Shown here: piece by piece, positions 23,735 to 32,052 of the stretch
Layout of the letters: every line of letters starts with the position of its first letter
Numbering within the stretch: position 1 is the stretch's first letter
From: Kordia sp039026955
GTDB lineage: Bacteria; Bacteroidota; Bacteroidia; Flavobacteriales; Flavobacteriaceae
NCBI GenBank assembly: GCA_039026955.1
Contig: JBCCLH010000015.1
Location: 1 to 64,000 of the forward strand
DNA: 64,000 nt
Direction: 5' to 3'
Notes under the pieces: generated by a model
Database searches by the model: none
What the model saw: only the letters and a program-made list of their open reading frames with translations
What the model was told of the DNA's origin: nothing
Translations under genes and position numbers: made by a program

Positions 23735-24184
23735 CTAAACCTTCTGATAATCTGGAATTTCTCTTAAAAACTGATATTGTTGCGCTTCATAATCCATCGT
23801 GCAATAGTAATGATTCAATCCGTTGGTTACCATCAAATATTCGGCATTCAAAATCATATTATAGCGTGCAATTTGATCAAAGGTTTCTTGATTGATTGTC
23901 ACTTTACTGCGTTTGCATTCGACTACCAAAAAGATACTTCCATCTGGATTAAAAATTACGATGTCATATCGCTTTTTTAAATCGTTGAATATGAGTTCTT
24001 TCTCAACATTGATCAAGCTTTTGGGATAGTTTTTTTCTTGCATCAGAAATTGCACCGTATGTTGTCGCACCCATTCTTCGGGAGTTAATACCACAAACTT
24101 TTTCCGGATTGCATCAAAAATATAGATTTTATTTTCCCTATTTTTGAAGCGGAACGTATATTTTGGAAAATTCAAGAGTTCCAT
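23735..24184 (-). CDS. HsdR N-terminal-like (PD-(D/E)XK) protein
   Basis: The 149-residue product has a type I restriction R-subunit N-terminal fold: RYDIVIFNPDGSIFLVVECK places D and ECK in the nuclease pattern. It is too short for restriction activity and lacks a helicase. Such stand-alone genes are common in Bacteroidota beside holA, as here (divergent, 59 bases between the chosen starts). A role in nucleic-acid metabolism is plausible, but the family is uncharacterised to my knowledge. Confidence 0.85.
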   Translation of the reverse strand: MELLNFPKYTFRFKNRENKIYIFDAIRKKFVVLTPEEWVRQHTVQFLMQEKNYPKSLINVEKELIFNDLKKRYDIVIFNPDGSIFLVVECKRSKVTINQETFDQIARYNMILNAEYLMVTNGLNHYYCTMDYEAQQYQFLREIPDYQKV

Positions 24185-24243
24185 GGAACAAAACTAAGTA
24201 TTCGTACAACGAAAACCAATACAATTTCACATTTGTCACAAGA

Positions 24244-25248
24244 ATGGAAGAAGCGAAACAAATCGTTATTGATATACAACAAGGAAAGATCAAACCTATT
24301 TATTTTTTAATGGGCGAAGAGGCATATTATGTAGATAAAATTGCGGAGTATATTGAAGATAAAGTATTGGCAGAAGAAGAAAAAGGCTTCAACCAAATGG
24401 TGCTGTACGGACGCGATGTGTCGGTTGATGATATTGTAGCAAATGCAAAGCGCTATCCGATGATGGCAGAACGTCAAGTCGTCATTGTAAAAGAAGCGCA
24501 AGATTTATCGCGAACCATTGATAAATTAGTCGATTACTTTGAAAATCCACAACCCACGACGGTTTTGGTGATTTGCTACAAGTATAAAAAGATTGCGAAA
24601 AACAAAAAGCTGTACAAAGCTGCTGCCAAAAACGGCGTGATTTACGAAAGCAAAAAACTGTATGAAAATCAAGTTGCCGATTGGATTCGCAGAGTGTTGG
24701 CTGGGAAAAAATACCAAATTACACCAAAAGCTGCGCAAATGTTGGTGGAGTTTTTAGGAACGAATCTGAGTAAAATCAACAATGAACTCGAAAAACTACA
24801 ACTGATTTTACCCAAAGGAAGCGAAATCACACCTGCAATCATCGAAGAAAACATCGGAATCAGCAAAGATTACAACAACTTTGAGTTGCGAAAAGCTATT
24901 GGCGATCGTGATGTGAATAAGGCATTTCGAATTATTACGTATTTTGCGGAAAATCCGAAGGACAATCCTACAGTCGTAACGGTTTCGTTATTATTTAATT
25001 TCTTCTCACAATTACTACAATATCACGGTTTGCGCGATCAAAATCCGCGACATGTGGCTTCTACATTGCGCATCAATCCGTATTTCGTGAAAGAATACCA
25101 AACCGCTGCGAGAAATTATCCAATGAAAAAGGTGAGTGGCATTGTAGCGACACTTCGAGAAATGGACGTTAAAAGTAAAGGTGTTGGTGCTACAAACTTA
25201 TCTAATGGCGATTTGTTGAAGGAGTTGTTGGTTAGGATTATGAATTAG
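24244..25248 (+). CDS. holA: DNA polymerase III subunit delta
   Basis: Clamp-loader delta subunit that opens the beta clamp during chromosome replication. The 334-residue product starts MEEAKQIVIDIQQGKIKPIY with the family's FLMGEEAYYVDKIAEYIE near the N terminus. PMMAERQVVIVKEAQ and the C-terminal collar GDLLKELLVRIMN are also typical. I start at 24244 because the longer open frame to 24163 overlaps the divergent HsdR-like gene and adds no conserved residues. The stop TAG falls within a TTAGATGCGC repeat word. Confidence 0.93.
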   Translation: MEEAKQIVIDIQQGKIKPIYFLMGEEAYYVDKIAEYIEDKVLAEEEKGFNQMVLYGRDVSVDDIVANAKRYPMMAERQVVIVKEAQDLSRTIDKLVDYFENPQPTTVLVICYKYKKIAKNKKLYKAAAKNGVIYESKKLYENQVADWIRRVLAGKKYQITPKAAQMLVEFLGTNLSKINNELEKLQLILPKGSEITPAIIEENIGISKDYNNFELRKAIGDRDVNKAFRIITYFAENPKDNPTVVTVSLLFNFFSQLLQYHGLRDQNPRHVASTLRINPYFVKEYQTAARNYPMKKVSGIVATLREMDVKSKGVGATNLSNGDLLKELLVRIMN

Positions 25249-25548
25249 ATGCGCTGGCGCTGTTAGACCGCTCTGGCGTGCTTTTAGATTTTTAGACACG
25301 TTCGCTTTAGACCGCTTCGCTTTTGGACACGCTTCGCTTTAGAATCTAGATCGTTTCCCTTTTGGATTTTTATTTGATAGGTCATTACGGAGGAGTGATA
25401 GCGACGTGGTAATCTGTGTCTTGAAGAACATTACTATTATTTCAGTAACAGATTGCTTCACTTCGTTCGCAATGACGTTTCAAATAGACAAATCAACAAA
25501 TAAACAAATCCACGAATAAACAAACAAACACATCAACACATCAACAAA
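25249..25548. repeat. 300-base repeat region between holA and the HNH operon
   Basis: GCGCTGGCGCTGTTAGACCG and TTTTAGACACGCTTCGC-type words fill 25249-25370. A MITE-like element with GTCATTACGGAGGAGTGATA at one end and CGTTCGCAATGACG at the other spans 25378-25483. ACAAATCAACAAATAAAC words run to the HNH gene stop. No gene is seen. Confidence 0.75.
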
Positions 25549-26442
25549 TCAAGCCGCAGTAATATCAACCTGAAAATTCTTCTTCATAAATTTCCCGATC
25601 ATTTGTCTTGCTAAGCCTAAATATTCTTGAGTTGGTTCTAAGAAGCTTTGTAGTGTTTCCATTTCGCGTTGTAATACTTTGGCGAAACGTTCTGAGCGAT
25701 TGGGATCGTCGATGAAATCGTTATAATTGATAAACGCTTCTTCGACACGTTGCATTTGTGCGCTGATGAGAATGGCTCTTTTTTCGCGTTCCATCACCAA
25801 AGGGACACGTTGCAATCCGAATACTTTGATCGAAGATACAGCGCGTTGTTTTAAGAATTCGTCTCGTTGTTTGGCTTGAATCACGCCCGAATTGATATCG
25901 TATTTAAAATAATCTTCCGGGTTTTCTTTGCACGGATTGAGCAGCAAACGGACTTTTTCTTCTTCTTCAATATCATCTTCATGCGAACGCACACGTTTCG
26001 ATTCATCAAATAAAGGAAACTGATTCATTTTTCCCATGCTTTTGGCTTCTTCCACAAAAGCGGTAGATTGTTTTGATTTCTGATTGCAGTTTCTACATGA
26101 AAATAACAAATTGTTCCAGTCAGCCGCAAGCCAATAATAGCCTGGTTTTGAGTTGCCTGTGGCTTTCAGTTCTTCAATTTCTCCTTTCGGACGAAAATGT
26201 TCAATATCACCCACATAGGTCGCCAAAATATCACTTTCGCAATAGGCACACTTTCCGTTGCCCATTTTGATGAGCGTATTTTTGACCATAGTATGACTAT
26301 ACACTTTGAATTTATATGCCTTTTTGGACTTTTCGGCATCGGTATAATGCGCAATCGCTTCGTCTAATTCTTTCTTCAGTTTTTCACTTCCATCTTTCAG
26401 AATCTCAGGAGTTTCGACTGAAGTTCTATCAATGAAAATCAT
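25549..26442 (-). CDS. HNH endonuclease, PtuB / TIGR02646-like
   Basis: The 297-residue protein has a zinc-finger HNH core: KCAYCES (Cys 65, 68), GDIEHFRPKG (catalytic/metal His 82), WLAADWNNLLFSCRNC (Asn 111, Cys 116, 119). This matches the HNH family found as nuclease partner of ATPases in Septu and retron-Ec78-type defence. All expected residues are present, so it is probably an active nuclease. Its start overlaps the end of the ATPase gene by 4 bases (ATGA), so the two are co-translated. The likely role is nucleic-acid cleavage triggered through the ATPase during phage infection. That role is inferred from the family. Confidence 0.85.
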   Translation of the reverse strand: MIFIDRTSVETPEILKDGSEKLKKELDEAIAHYTDAEKSKKAYKFKVYSHTMVKNTLIKMGNGKCAYCESDILATYVGDIEHFRPKGEIEELKATGNSKPGYYWLAADWNNLLFSCRNCNQKSKQSTAFVEEAKSMGKMNQFPLFDESKRVRSHEDDIEEEEKVRLLLNPCKENPEDYFKYDINSGVIQAKQRDEFLKQRAVSSIKVFGLQRVPLVMEREKRAILISAQMQRVEEAFINYNDFIDDPNRSERFAKVLQREMETLQSFLEPTQEYLGLARQMIGKFMKKNFQVDITAA

Positions 26443-28820
26443 AATTTATTTTTTGCGGAGATATTTTTCCAAATATCTTGTACTTTTAAAATGGTTTTTT
26501 CTTTAATATCGTCATCGACAATTTTGAGTTTTTTGCTTTTCATTTTCTTCGCTAACAACTCGTCAATGGCATGATACATCAAATCTTCGCGAGCATCTTG
26601 TCCCAAACGTTTTTTCTGTGGAAGCACTTGTTGTAAGGCTTCTATTTCGCTGATTTCAGCTTCGGTTCGGTCTTCTTCTTCAATCGCTAGTAATTCGTAA
26701 TAACGTTCAAATTCTTTCTCCGTTTTGGAATCCATCGTACTGTTCAATCCAAAATATTCTGAGGTCAACAGTTGATCAATTCGCAACGTACTCGGATCGG
26801 GCAAATCGCTAATCGCAATAATGGCATTTTCTTCATCGCGTTTTAATACGACGACTTCATTTTGCTTCAATCCGCGTAAACACAATGGTTCATGCGTCGT
26901 GATAATGAATTGAATCTTCGGAAACGTATTGCGCAAACGCTCGATAATTTCCATTTTCCAGCGCGGATGTAAATGTGTACCAATTTCATCAATCAATACA
27001 ATGCCTTCTGCCAATTCATACACAATATTTTCTTGCGAAAGCGTGTAAATCATATCAATCGCTAGGGCAAAAATGGACTTGTAGCCATCACTCAAATGCT
27101 CAATGTTAATAATATCACCGGATTGATGATATTTGATGTTGATTTCACCTCTTTTTGGACTTCTTCGAATCGCGTCTAAATCGTCTAATAACAATAAATT
27201 TTTAAGCGTTCTTGAAGCTTGATTAAAGGTTTTAAGTCCGCTGTTCAATAACCAATCTTTCGCATTCGATAATGAAACTGAAGCATCAAATAAGTTTTTT
27301 ACTTTTAAATAACTCGGATGGTTTTTTTCGGGTTGTAAATTTCCAATCGGAAGTAAGCGTGTTGAGCCGTATCCAATTATAAATGCTGGTGGTTGTTGAA
27401 TATTCGCTTTTATTTCATTCTTTTTCTTGTTGAAAGTCACCGTGTACACTTCATTATGACCTTTTCCATACACTTTGATATGACCGCTTTGCTTTCCGTA
27501 TTTGAGCACATCGCTCACCGTGATGCCGAGCACATCCAAGTATTCTTGTCCCATCAACGCAATAGCAATGGCTTTTAAAACTGAGCTTTTTCCAACACCA
27601 TTTTCACCCAAAAATACCAACCAAGGCTCTACACTTGTATCATCGGAATAGCTTGGTAATTGTAGGGTTAAGTTGGAAAAACATTTAAAGTTTTTCAGTT
27701 CAATTTTATCTAGATATACATTCTTAAGAATGCTCGCATAATATTCACTGTCTTTCTTTTGAAAAATCACCTTTTTCGTTTTTGGCGGTTTCTTTTTGTC
27801 TCTTGTGTAGCCTTGTTCTAGTTCTTCCAATGGAAACGACATCGATTCAAACACATCGCCACCTTTTATGTTTTGTATAGGTGAAGGATTTGGCGGTATT
27901 TGCATTTGCTGCTGTTGCTGCTGAGGCGAAATCTGATTAAAATAAGATTCTTTTGGATCGATGAGATTAGACAGTATACTATTTAACTCTTTATCATCTT
28001 TTAGATATTGATTTATAAGTGCTTTTCGAAATGCTAAATGTTCCTTTTTAGACTGATCTAATAGAATTTCATTCCAATCATTGGCAATTTCAGCAGCGTT
28101 GTAGTTTGAACTTTTTAAATTGCTTGCTTCTTGTTGCACTGCATAGAAAATTTTGAATCGCTCATCGATCAAATCTCCGCGATTGAGTTCTAAAATCTTA
28201 ATAGTTGCGCGTGCTCTTTCTATATTGGCTTCAATTTGAGCTGAAAATTCATCACTAATCATTAAAAAGTTAGGATACGACTCTACCTTTTTTGGGATGA
28301 TCTCACATGTCTCCAAATCAAAATCAAAAAACTCACTAGGTTCTTCATAATATGGATCAATCAAATACGAATTTTCTTTTAATAAGATTTGATCATGAGG
28401 TGTTTTCATTGCGGCGCGTTTGCCGTTGACAGGAAATTTATTGGATTTGTTTCGTCTACAATTATCACATATCAAATATAGATTTTCCCATTCGTACGTA
28501 AGCCACCAATAGTGATCTGCGGAGATATCCATACTTTCAAAACCTTGCGTATAATTCATTGGGCGAAAGCGATCCAAATATCGAGTATAGCCTGACTTTT
28601 CCAATCGTAAAGGCGTTTCGCAGGTAGCACATTTATAATTTTGCAATTCAGCCAAAGCATCGGAAACTTCATTCGAAATATACCCTTCTGTAAACGTACG
28701 TTGGGCACGTGAATTTTTATGCAAACTGTAGAAGTCATTAATTTCTTGTTGCAGCTTTTCGTATTCCTTGGAAGAAAAGAACTTGGGTTTTGTTATTTTG
28801 AGTCGATCTAGTTTAATCAC
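26439..28820 (-). CDS. AAA/SMC-like ATPase fused to a degenerate HNH domain (PtuA-like)
   Basis: The 793-residue product has two parts. Residues 1-300 align with the neighbouring HNH protein: CATC (64, 67), DRFRPMNY (82-89), WWLTYEWENLYLICDNC with Cys 118 and 121. The catalytic His of the partner is replaced by Arg 84. After a Gln-rich linker (299-306), residues about 370-660 form an ABC-type ATPase: Walker A GENGVGKSS (405-413), signature-like LSDGYK (576-581), Walker B GIVLIDEIGTHLHP (606-619), and TTHEP (641-645). The start is GTG, with an in-frame TGA 9 bases upstream. It is the first gene of the two-gene operon. The fusion plus second HNH differs from the plain PtuAB arrangement I know. 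Confidence 0.85.
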   Translation of the reverse strand: MIKLDRLKITKPKFFSSKEYEKLQQEINDFYSLHKNSRAQRTFTEGYISNEVSDALAELQNYKCATCETPLRLEKSGYTRYLDRFRPMNYTQGFESMDISADHYWWLTYEWENLYLICDNCRRNKSNKFPVNGKRAAMKTPHDQILLKENSYLIDPYYEEPSEFFDFDLETCEIIPKKVESYPNFLMISDEFSAQIEANIERARATIKILELNRGDLIDERFKIFYAVQQEASNLKSSNYNAAEIANDWNEILLDQSKKEHLAFRKALINQYLKDDKELNSILSNLIDPKESYFNQISPQQQQQQMQIPPNPSPIQNIKGGDVFESMSFPLEELEQGYTRDKKKPPKTKKVIFQKKDSEYYASILKNVYLDKIELKNFKCFSNLTLQLPSYSDDTSVEPWLVFLGENGVGKSSVLKAIAIALMGQEYLDVLGITVSDVLKYGKQSGHIKVYGKGHNEVYTVTFNKKKNEIKANIQQPPAFIIGYGSTRLLPIGNLQPEKNHPSYLKVKNLFDASVSLSNAKDWLLNSGLKTFNQASRTLKNLLLLDDLDAIRRSPKRGEINIKYHQSGDIINIEHLSDGYKSIFALAIDMIYTLSQENIVYELAEGIVLIDEIGTHLHPRWKMEIIERLRNTFPKIQFIITTHEPLCLRGLKQNEVVVLKRDEENAIIAISDLPDPSTLRIDQLLTSEYFGLNSTMDSKTEKEFERYYELLAIEEEDRTEAEISEIEALQQVLPQKKRLGQDAREDLMYHAIDELLAKKMKSKKLKIVDDDIKEKTILKVQDIWKNISAKNKL

Positions 28821-28994
28821 GATGCGTCAATTTTGCGGATTTTGTCCCTTTTTAATACCTAAAGTACGTGAATATTTCATAAATAGTAAAGAAAAGACAG
28901 GAAATACCGTGTTTTTCCCCTGTGCTATTTTTTGATTAATAGCTACTTTGTATTATTAATTAATGCATGTAAAATGTCCTAAGAAAATTAAGAT

Positions 28995-30290
28995 ATGAAA
29001 GCGGAGAAACAGTCAGATGCAACAGAAAAAACATCTCAAATCATACAGCGAAAGGCACAAAGTTCGTTTGTAAAATCGAAAGCTGATCAAGATAGTTTTA
29101 CACCACCAAAAGCCGCTTCAAAACAAAATAGAAGTTTGCCTAACAAGTTGCAGTCAAATATTGAGACTTCGTTAGGACAAGATTTTTCAAACGTTACCAT
29201 TCATACCAATTCACAAAAAGCTGTTCAAATGAACGCACGCGCTTATACACAAGGTGAACAAGTACATTTTGCGCCGGGAGAGTTCAATCCGAATTCTACA
29301 CAAGGACAAAACCTAATTGGACACGAATTTACACATGTCGCACAACAACGTGCAGGTATCGTAAAACCTACCAAAGTACTGCAAAAAGGCGCCTATATTA
29401 ATGATAGCAAAAGTTTAGAACAGGAAGCAGATACTCTTGGAAAAAAAGCAGCCAAAGGCGAAACTGTTTCCAAATATAGAGGTGTACAAGCATCGGCTTC
29501 TTCTTCGGTACAAGCCAAAGATGCAGATGCACCGATTCAGCGTTTGATAAAAACACCGTATCCATGGACAGGAATTGTAGAAAATGCGTTGTTATTAGCG
29601 TTGCGAACGGCACCAAATGGCGATACGTTGGCCGATTTACCAGATGGAACTTTAGTCACCGTCACAGGAGAATCTAGTGGTTGGTTGAATGTGGAAGTAG
29701 ATACGAGTCAATCAGGAGTGATTTTAAATTCCATGGCTCGAAGAAGACTTTCAGGAACGACATTGACAGGATTTTGCGGGCATAGTTATATTAATGATGC
29801 AACGGCTTCTGCAATGAGTGGCATGGTAGGAGATCAGGAATGGAAAAACCCAACGGCTTCTGATTTTTATCAATATTTTGTAGTAGGTGGCGGCACTGGA
29901 ACCTTGCCCGATACCGCAAGCATGAACTGTTGGGAAAGCATTATGTACGCAGCATATATGACCAATCAGATTGATACCGCATGGATTCAAGCATTTTACG
30001 GAGCAGCCATGCCAGCGCCAAATCCAACAGCAGAAATATGGACTTTATTAGGTTGGCATGGGGCATTACCTACGTTAACTTCTTCAGGAAGTGGCACAGC
30101 GCAGCCCAATGTAGGCGATTTAATTTTTTATACACCTAGTGGCGGTTCCTATCCGAGTCACGTTGCTTTGTATGTAGGAAATAATGAAGTGGTAAGTTTG
30201 TGGAACCAACCGAATAATGATAAATCGGTACAGCGAATTTCAATTACGGCACTTTCGGGAGATATTCAATTCAATACGCCACCATGGTAG
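28995..30290 (+). CDS. DUF4157 (eCIS core) protein with C-terminal NlpC/P60-like amidase domain
   Basis: The 431-residue protein has no signal peptide. A disordered N terminus is followed by the DUF4157 domain (about 49-125) with SLGQDFSNVTIHTN, VHFAPGEFNP and metal-site-like HEFTH (110-114). This domain is typical of proteins associated with extracellular contractile injection systems (eCIS). A short SH3-like segment (about 203-236) precedes a papain-like region in which NCWE (Cys 312) and SHVALYVGNNEVVSL (His 389) form a candidate Cys-His dyad. The likely role is a delivered or self-processed effector acting on peptidoglycan or amide bonds. No eCIS structural genes are in the window. A small lipoprotein follows 56 bases later. 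Confidence 0.82.
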   Translation: MKAEKQSDATEKTSQIIQRKAQSSFVKSKADQDSFTPPKAASKQNRSLPNKLQSNIETSLGQDFSNVTIHTNSQKAVQMNARAYTQGEQVHFAPGEFNPNSTQGQNLIGHEFTHVAQQRAGIVKPTKVLQKGAYINDSKSLEQEADTLGKKAAKGETVSKYRGVQASASSSVQAKDADAPIQRLIKTPYPWTGIVENALLLALRTAPNGDTLADLPDGTLVTVTGESSGWLNVEVDTSQSGVILNSMARRRLSGTTLTGFCGHSYINDATASAMSGMVGDQEWKNPTASDFYQYFVVGGGTGTLPDTASMNCWESIMYAAYMTNQIDTAWIQAFYGAAMPAPNPTAEIWTLLGWHGALPTLTSSGSGTAQPNVGDLIFYTPSGGSYPSHVALYVGNNEVVSLWNQPNNDKSVQRISITALSGDIQFNTPPW

Positions 30291-30346
30291 GATATTGAGA
30301 AATAATGCTATATTGTGAATGAGGAATGAATTTTTAGATTTTAATA

Positions 30347-30748
30347 ATGAAAAATAGAAGTATCTTTTTATTGCTTGTTATTTGCTTAAATTATAATTGT
30401 AAAAAAATGGAAACCATCAATTGTTTTGAGATCAAAACCTTTTCTAAAGTCTTGAATCTAATTAAAGATCAGGGCGAAACCATACTGTTGGATACTAAAA
30501 TAGTAGTACAGAAGAATACAATTGCCAAAGAAGTAGTATACGAGAATTTTACATTAGCGTTTGTTGAAAATAATCCCAATGCAGAAATTGTTATTGTAGA
30601 TGCTACGCATACCATTCCAACGTATGTGGTGTCTAAAAATGATATAACTGTTAATTTTTCTCCGTATGAATCTCGTTTGGATACAGAATCTGATGTGCAA
30701 CAACGAAAAGATACTTGGTGTACACTTGTCTCTAAAATTCTACAGTAG
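30347..30748 (+). CDS. Small secreted or lipoprotein-like protein, candidate immunity partner
   Basis: The 133-residue product has a short hydrophobic signal (SIFLLLVICLNYNC) with a non-canonical lipobox ending at Cys 18, so a periplasmic or membrane-anchored location is likely. The rest is a small alpha/beta domain with no recognised motif. It is on the same strand 56 bases after the DUF4157/amidase gene. A periplasmic protein next to a cell-wall-type effector fits an immunity role, but only by context. The 3' end is convergent with the ATP-grasp gene (20 bases). Confidence 0.7.
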   Translation: MKNRSIFLLLVICLNYNCKKMETINCFEIKTFSKVLNLIKDQGETILLDTKIVVQKNTIAKEVVYENFTLAFVENNPNAEIVIVDATHTIPTYVVSKNDITVNFSPYESRLDTESDVQQRKDTWCTLVSKILQ

Positions 30749-30768
30749 AAACTATTCCTAAGTATCAT

Positions 30769-31665
30769 TTAAAACAAACTCTTAATTCCTCTTGCTAATT
30801 CCGTCGCTGCGGAATTATGAAAACGAAACCATAATTCTGGTTCAATGAGTTCCAATTCAGAAATGGCAAGTTGATCGTTATTGTCCCACACTATATCTAC
30901 ACGTGCGTACATTGGTAATTCAAAACAAGCTTGCACAGCTTTTTCTGCAAAGGCAATTTCTTCTGGCGAAGCTTGGTATTCATGAACGCTGCCACCAAAA
31001 TCATCTTGGACTCTAAAATCGCCTTTTTTGGCTTGCTTTAGAATGGCATGTGTATACTTTCCATTCATTACCATCAATGAAATTTCACCTTTTGTCACGA
31101 TTTGATGCATAAACGGTTGCAACATCATGGCTTCTTGCGTAATCAATTCTTTGAAGATTACTTCGTGGGCTTGAATATTTTCTGCATTCAATTTGTAGGT
31201 ATGTCTTGCTGCTCCTGAAACACAAGGTTTTACTACTGTTGCTGTCCAACCTAATTCGTTGTGAATGTATGCTAGTGAACGTGTATCACCTTTCTCAATA
31301 AAATATGTTGGCACGATGGCAATATCTTTTTCGGCTAAATCCTGCAAATAATGTTTGTCAATATTCCAATAAATCATTTGGGCAGAATTCAACAGAGTTG
31401 TTTGCTGACTTACCTTTGCTAGCCAAGTAGAGAATTCTTCAAAACGTTCAAAATAATCCCAAGTTGTTCTAAAAAGTGCATATTTAGTCGTATTCCAATC
31501 AAAAGTGGCATCATCCCAAGAAATGCGAGCTACTTTTAAACTTTCTGTTTCCAAAGCATCTTGCACTAATTTATCTTCCAATAGCACATTGGCAATATAT
31601 TCGTTGTGAACTGTTGGATTTACATAACGCGAATCAGTAAGAATAACAACATCAATTAATTTCAT
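30769..31665 (-). CDS. ATP-grasp family ligase
   Basis: The 298-residue product has the ATP-grasp pattern: TATVVKPCVSGAARHTY near the nucleotide-binding strand, MLQPFMHQIVTKGEISLMVM for the adenine pocket, and YARVDIVWDN plus ISELELIEPELW with the Mg-binding Asp/Glu/Asn-like residues. It probably joins an amino acid or small acid to an amine in an ATP-dependent way, as in glutathione-synthetase/RimK-like enzymes. The start MKLIDVVILTDS at 31665 is preferred over a longer frame with a weak N terminus. It is monocistronic. Confidence 0.88.
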   Translation of the reverse strand: MKLIDVVILTDSRYVNPTVHNEYIANVLLEDKLVQDALETESLKVARISWDDATFDWNTTKYALFRTTWDYFERFEEFSTWLAKVSQQTTLLNSAQMIYWNIDKHYLQDLAEKDIAIVPTYFIEKGDTRSLAYIHNELGWTATVVKPCVSGAARHTYKLNAENIQAHEVIFKELITQEAMMLQPFMHQIVTKGEISLMVMNGKYTHAILKQAKKGDFRVQDDFGGSVHEYQASPEEIAFAEKAVQACFELPMYARVDIVWDNNDQLAISELELIEPELWFRFHNSAATELARGIKSLF

Positions 31666-31745
31666 AATAGAAAAATTAAGCAACACAAATATAGAAGTTA
31701 GTTGTTATAATTGTAATTTTAGGAATGTAAAATAGTACATAAAAA

Positions 31746-31943
31746 ATGAAATGGTTTAGACGTAAAATGGAAAAGAAGCTTAGGGAAGAATTGAAGAATC
31801 GATTGGAATTTCTTGAAGCGTATGTAAATGCTCCCGCGCAAGAGCACATTAGAAAATACTATGCTAGACCTTTAAACTTTCCCAGCAATTATCAAAAGAT
31901 ACACAGCGATGCATTTGATGAATTTATAGCAGCAGAAAATTAA
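31746..31943 (+). CDS. Hypothetical small basic/helical protein
   Basis: The 65-residue product (MKWFRRKMEKKLREELKNRL) is predicted to be largely helical, with a basic N terminus and acidic end. No motif or signal is recognised. It begins 80 bases from the divergent ATP-grasp start. Codon pattern and start context look real, but no family is evident. A 24-codon frame follows 24 bases later. Confidence 0.5.
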   Translation: MKWFRRKMEKKLREELKNRLEFLEAYVNAPAQEHIRKYYARPLNFPSNYQKIHSDAFDEFIAAEN

Positions 31944-31967
31944 ATTTTAGAAATTGAGTATCAACTA

Positions 31968-32042
31968 ATGTCCCCAAAAGAGCAACAAGAACATGATGCT
32001 CAATGGGAACTTATACGAATAAAACACGATGGGAATCAGTAA
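31968..32042 (+). CDS. Possible 24-residue micro-ORF
   Basis: ATG to TAA encodes MSPKEQQEHDAQWELIRIKH and four more residues. The composition is protein-like (charged, no low-complexity bias). It lies 24 bases after the stop of the 65-residue gene, so it could be a second small cistron or the remnant of a longer protein. Nothing else supports it. Confidence 0.25.
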   Translation: MSPKEQQEHDAQWELIRIKHDGNQ

Positions 32043-32052
32043 CTAAAAAACG

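Noticed and set aside
23735..24184. Type I restriction subunit
   Set aside because: It is only the N-terminal nuclease-like domain (149 residues) with no helicase, HsdM or HsdS, and sits beside holA.
24163..24243. N-terminal extension of holA
   Set aside because: It overlaps the divergent HsdR-like gene and adds no conserved residues.
28995..30290. Complete extracellular contractile injection system
   Set aside because: Only the DUF4157 protein is present. No sheath, tube, baseplate or AAA+ eCIS gene is visible.
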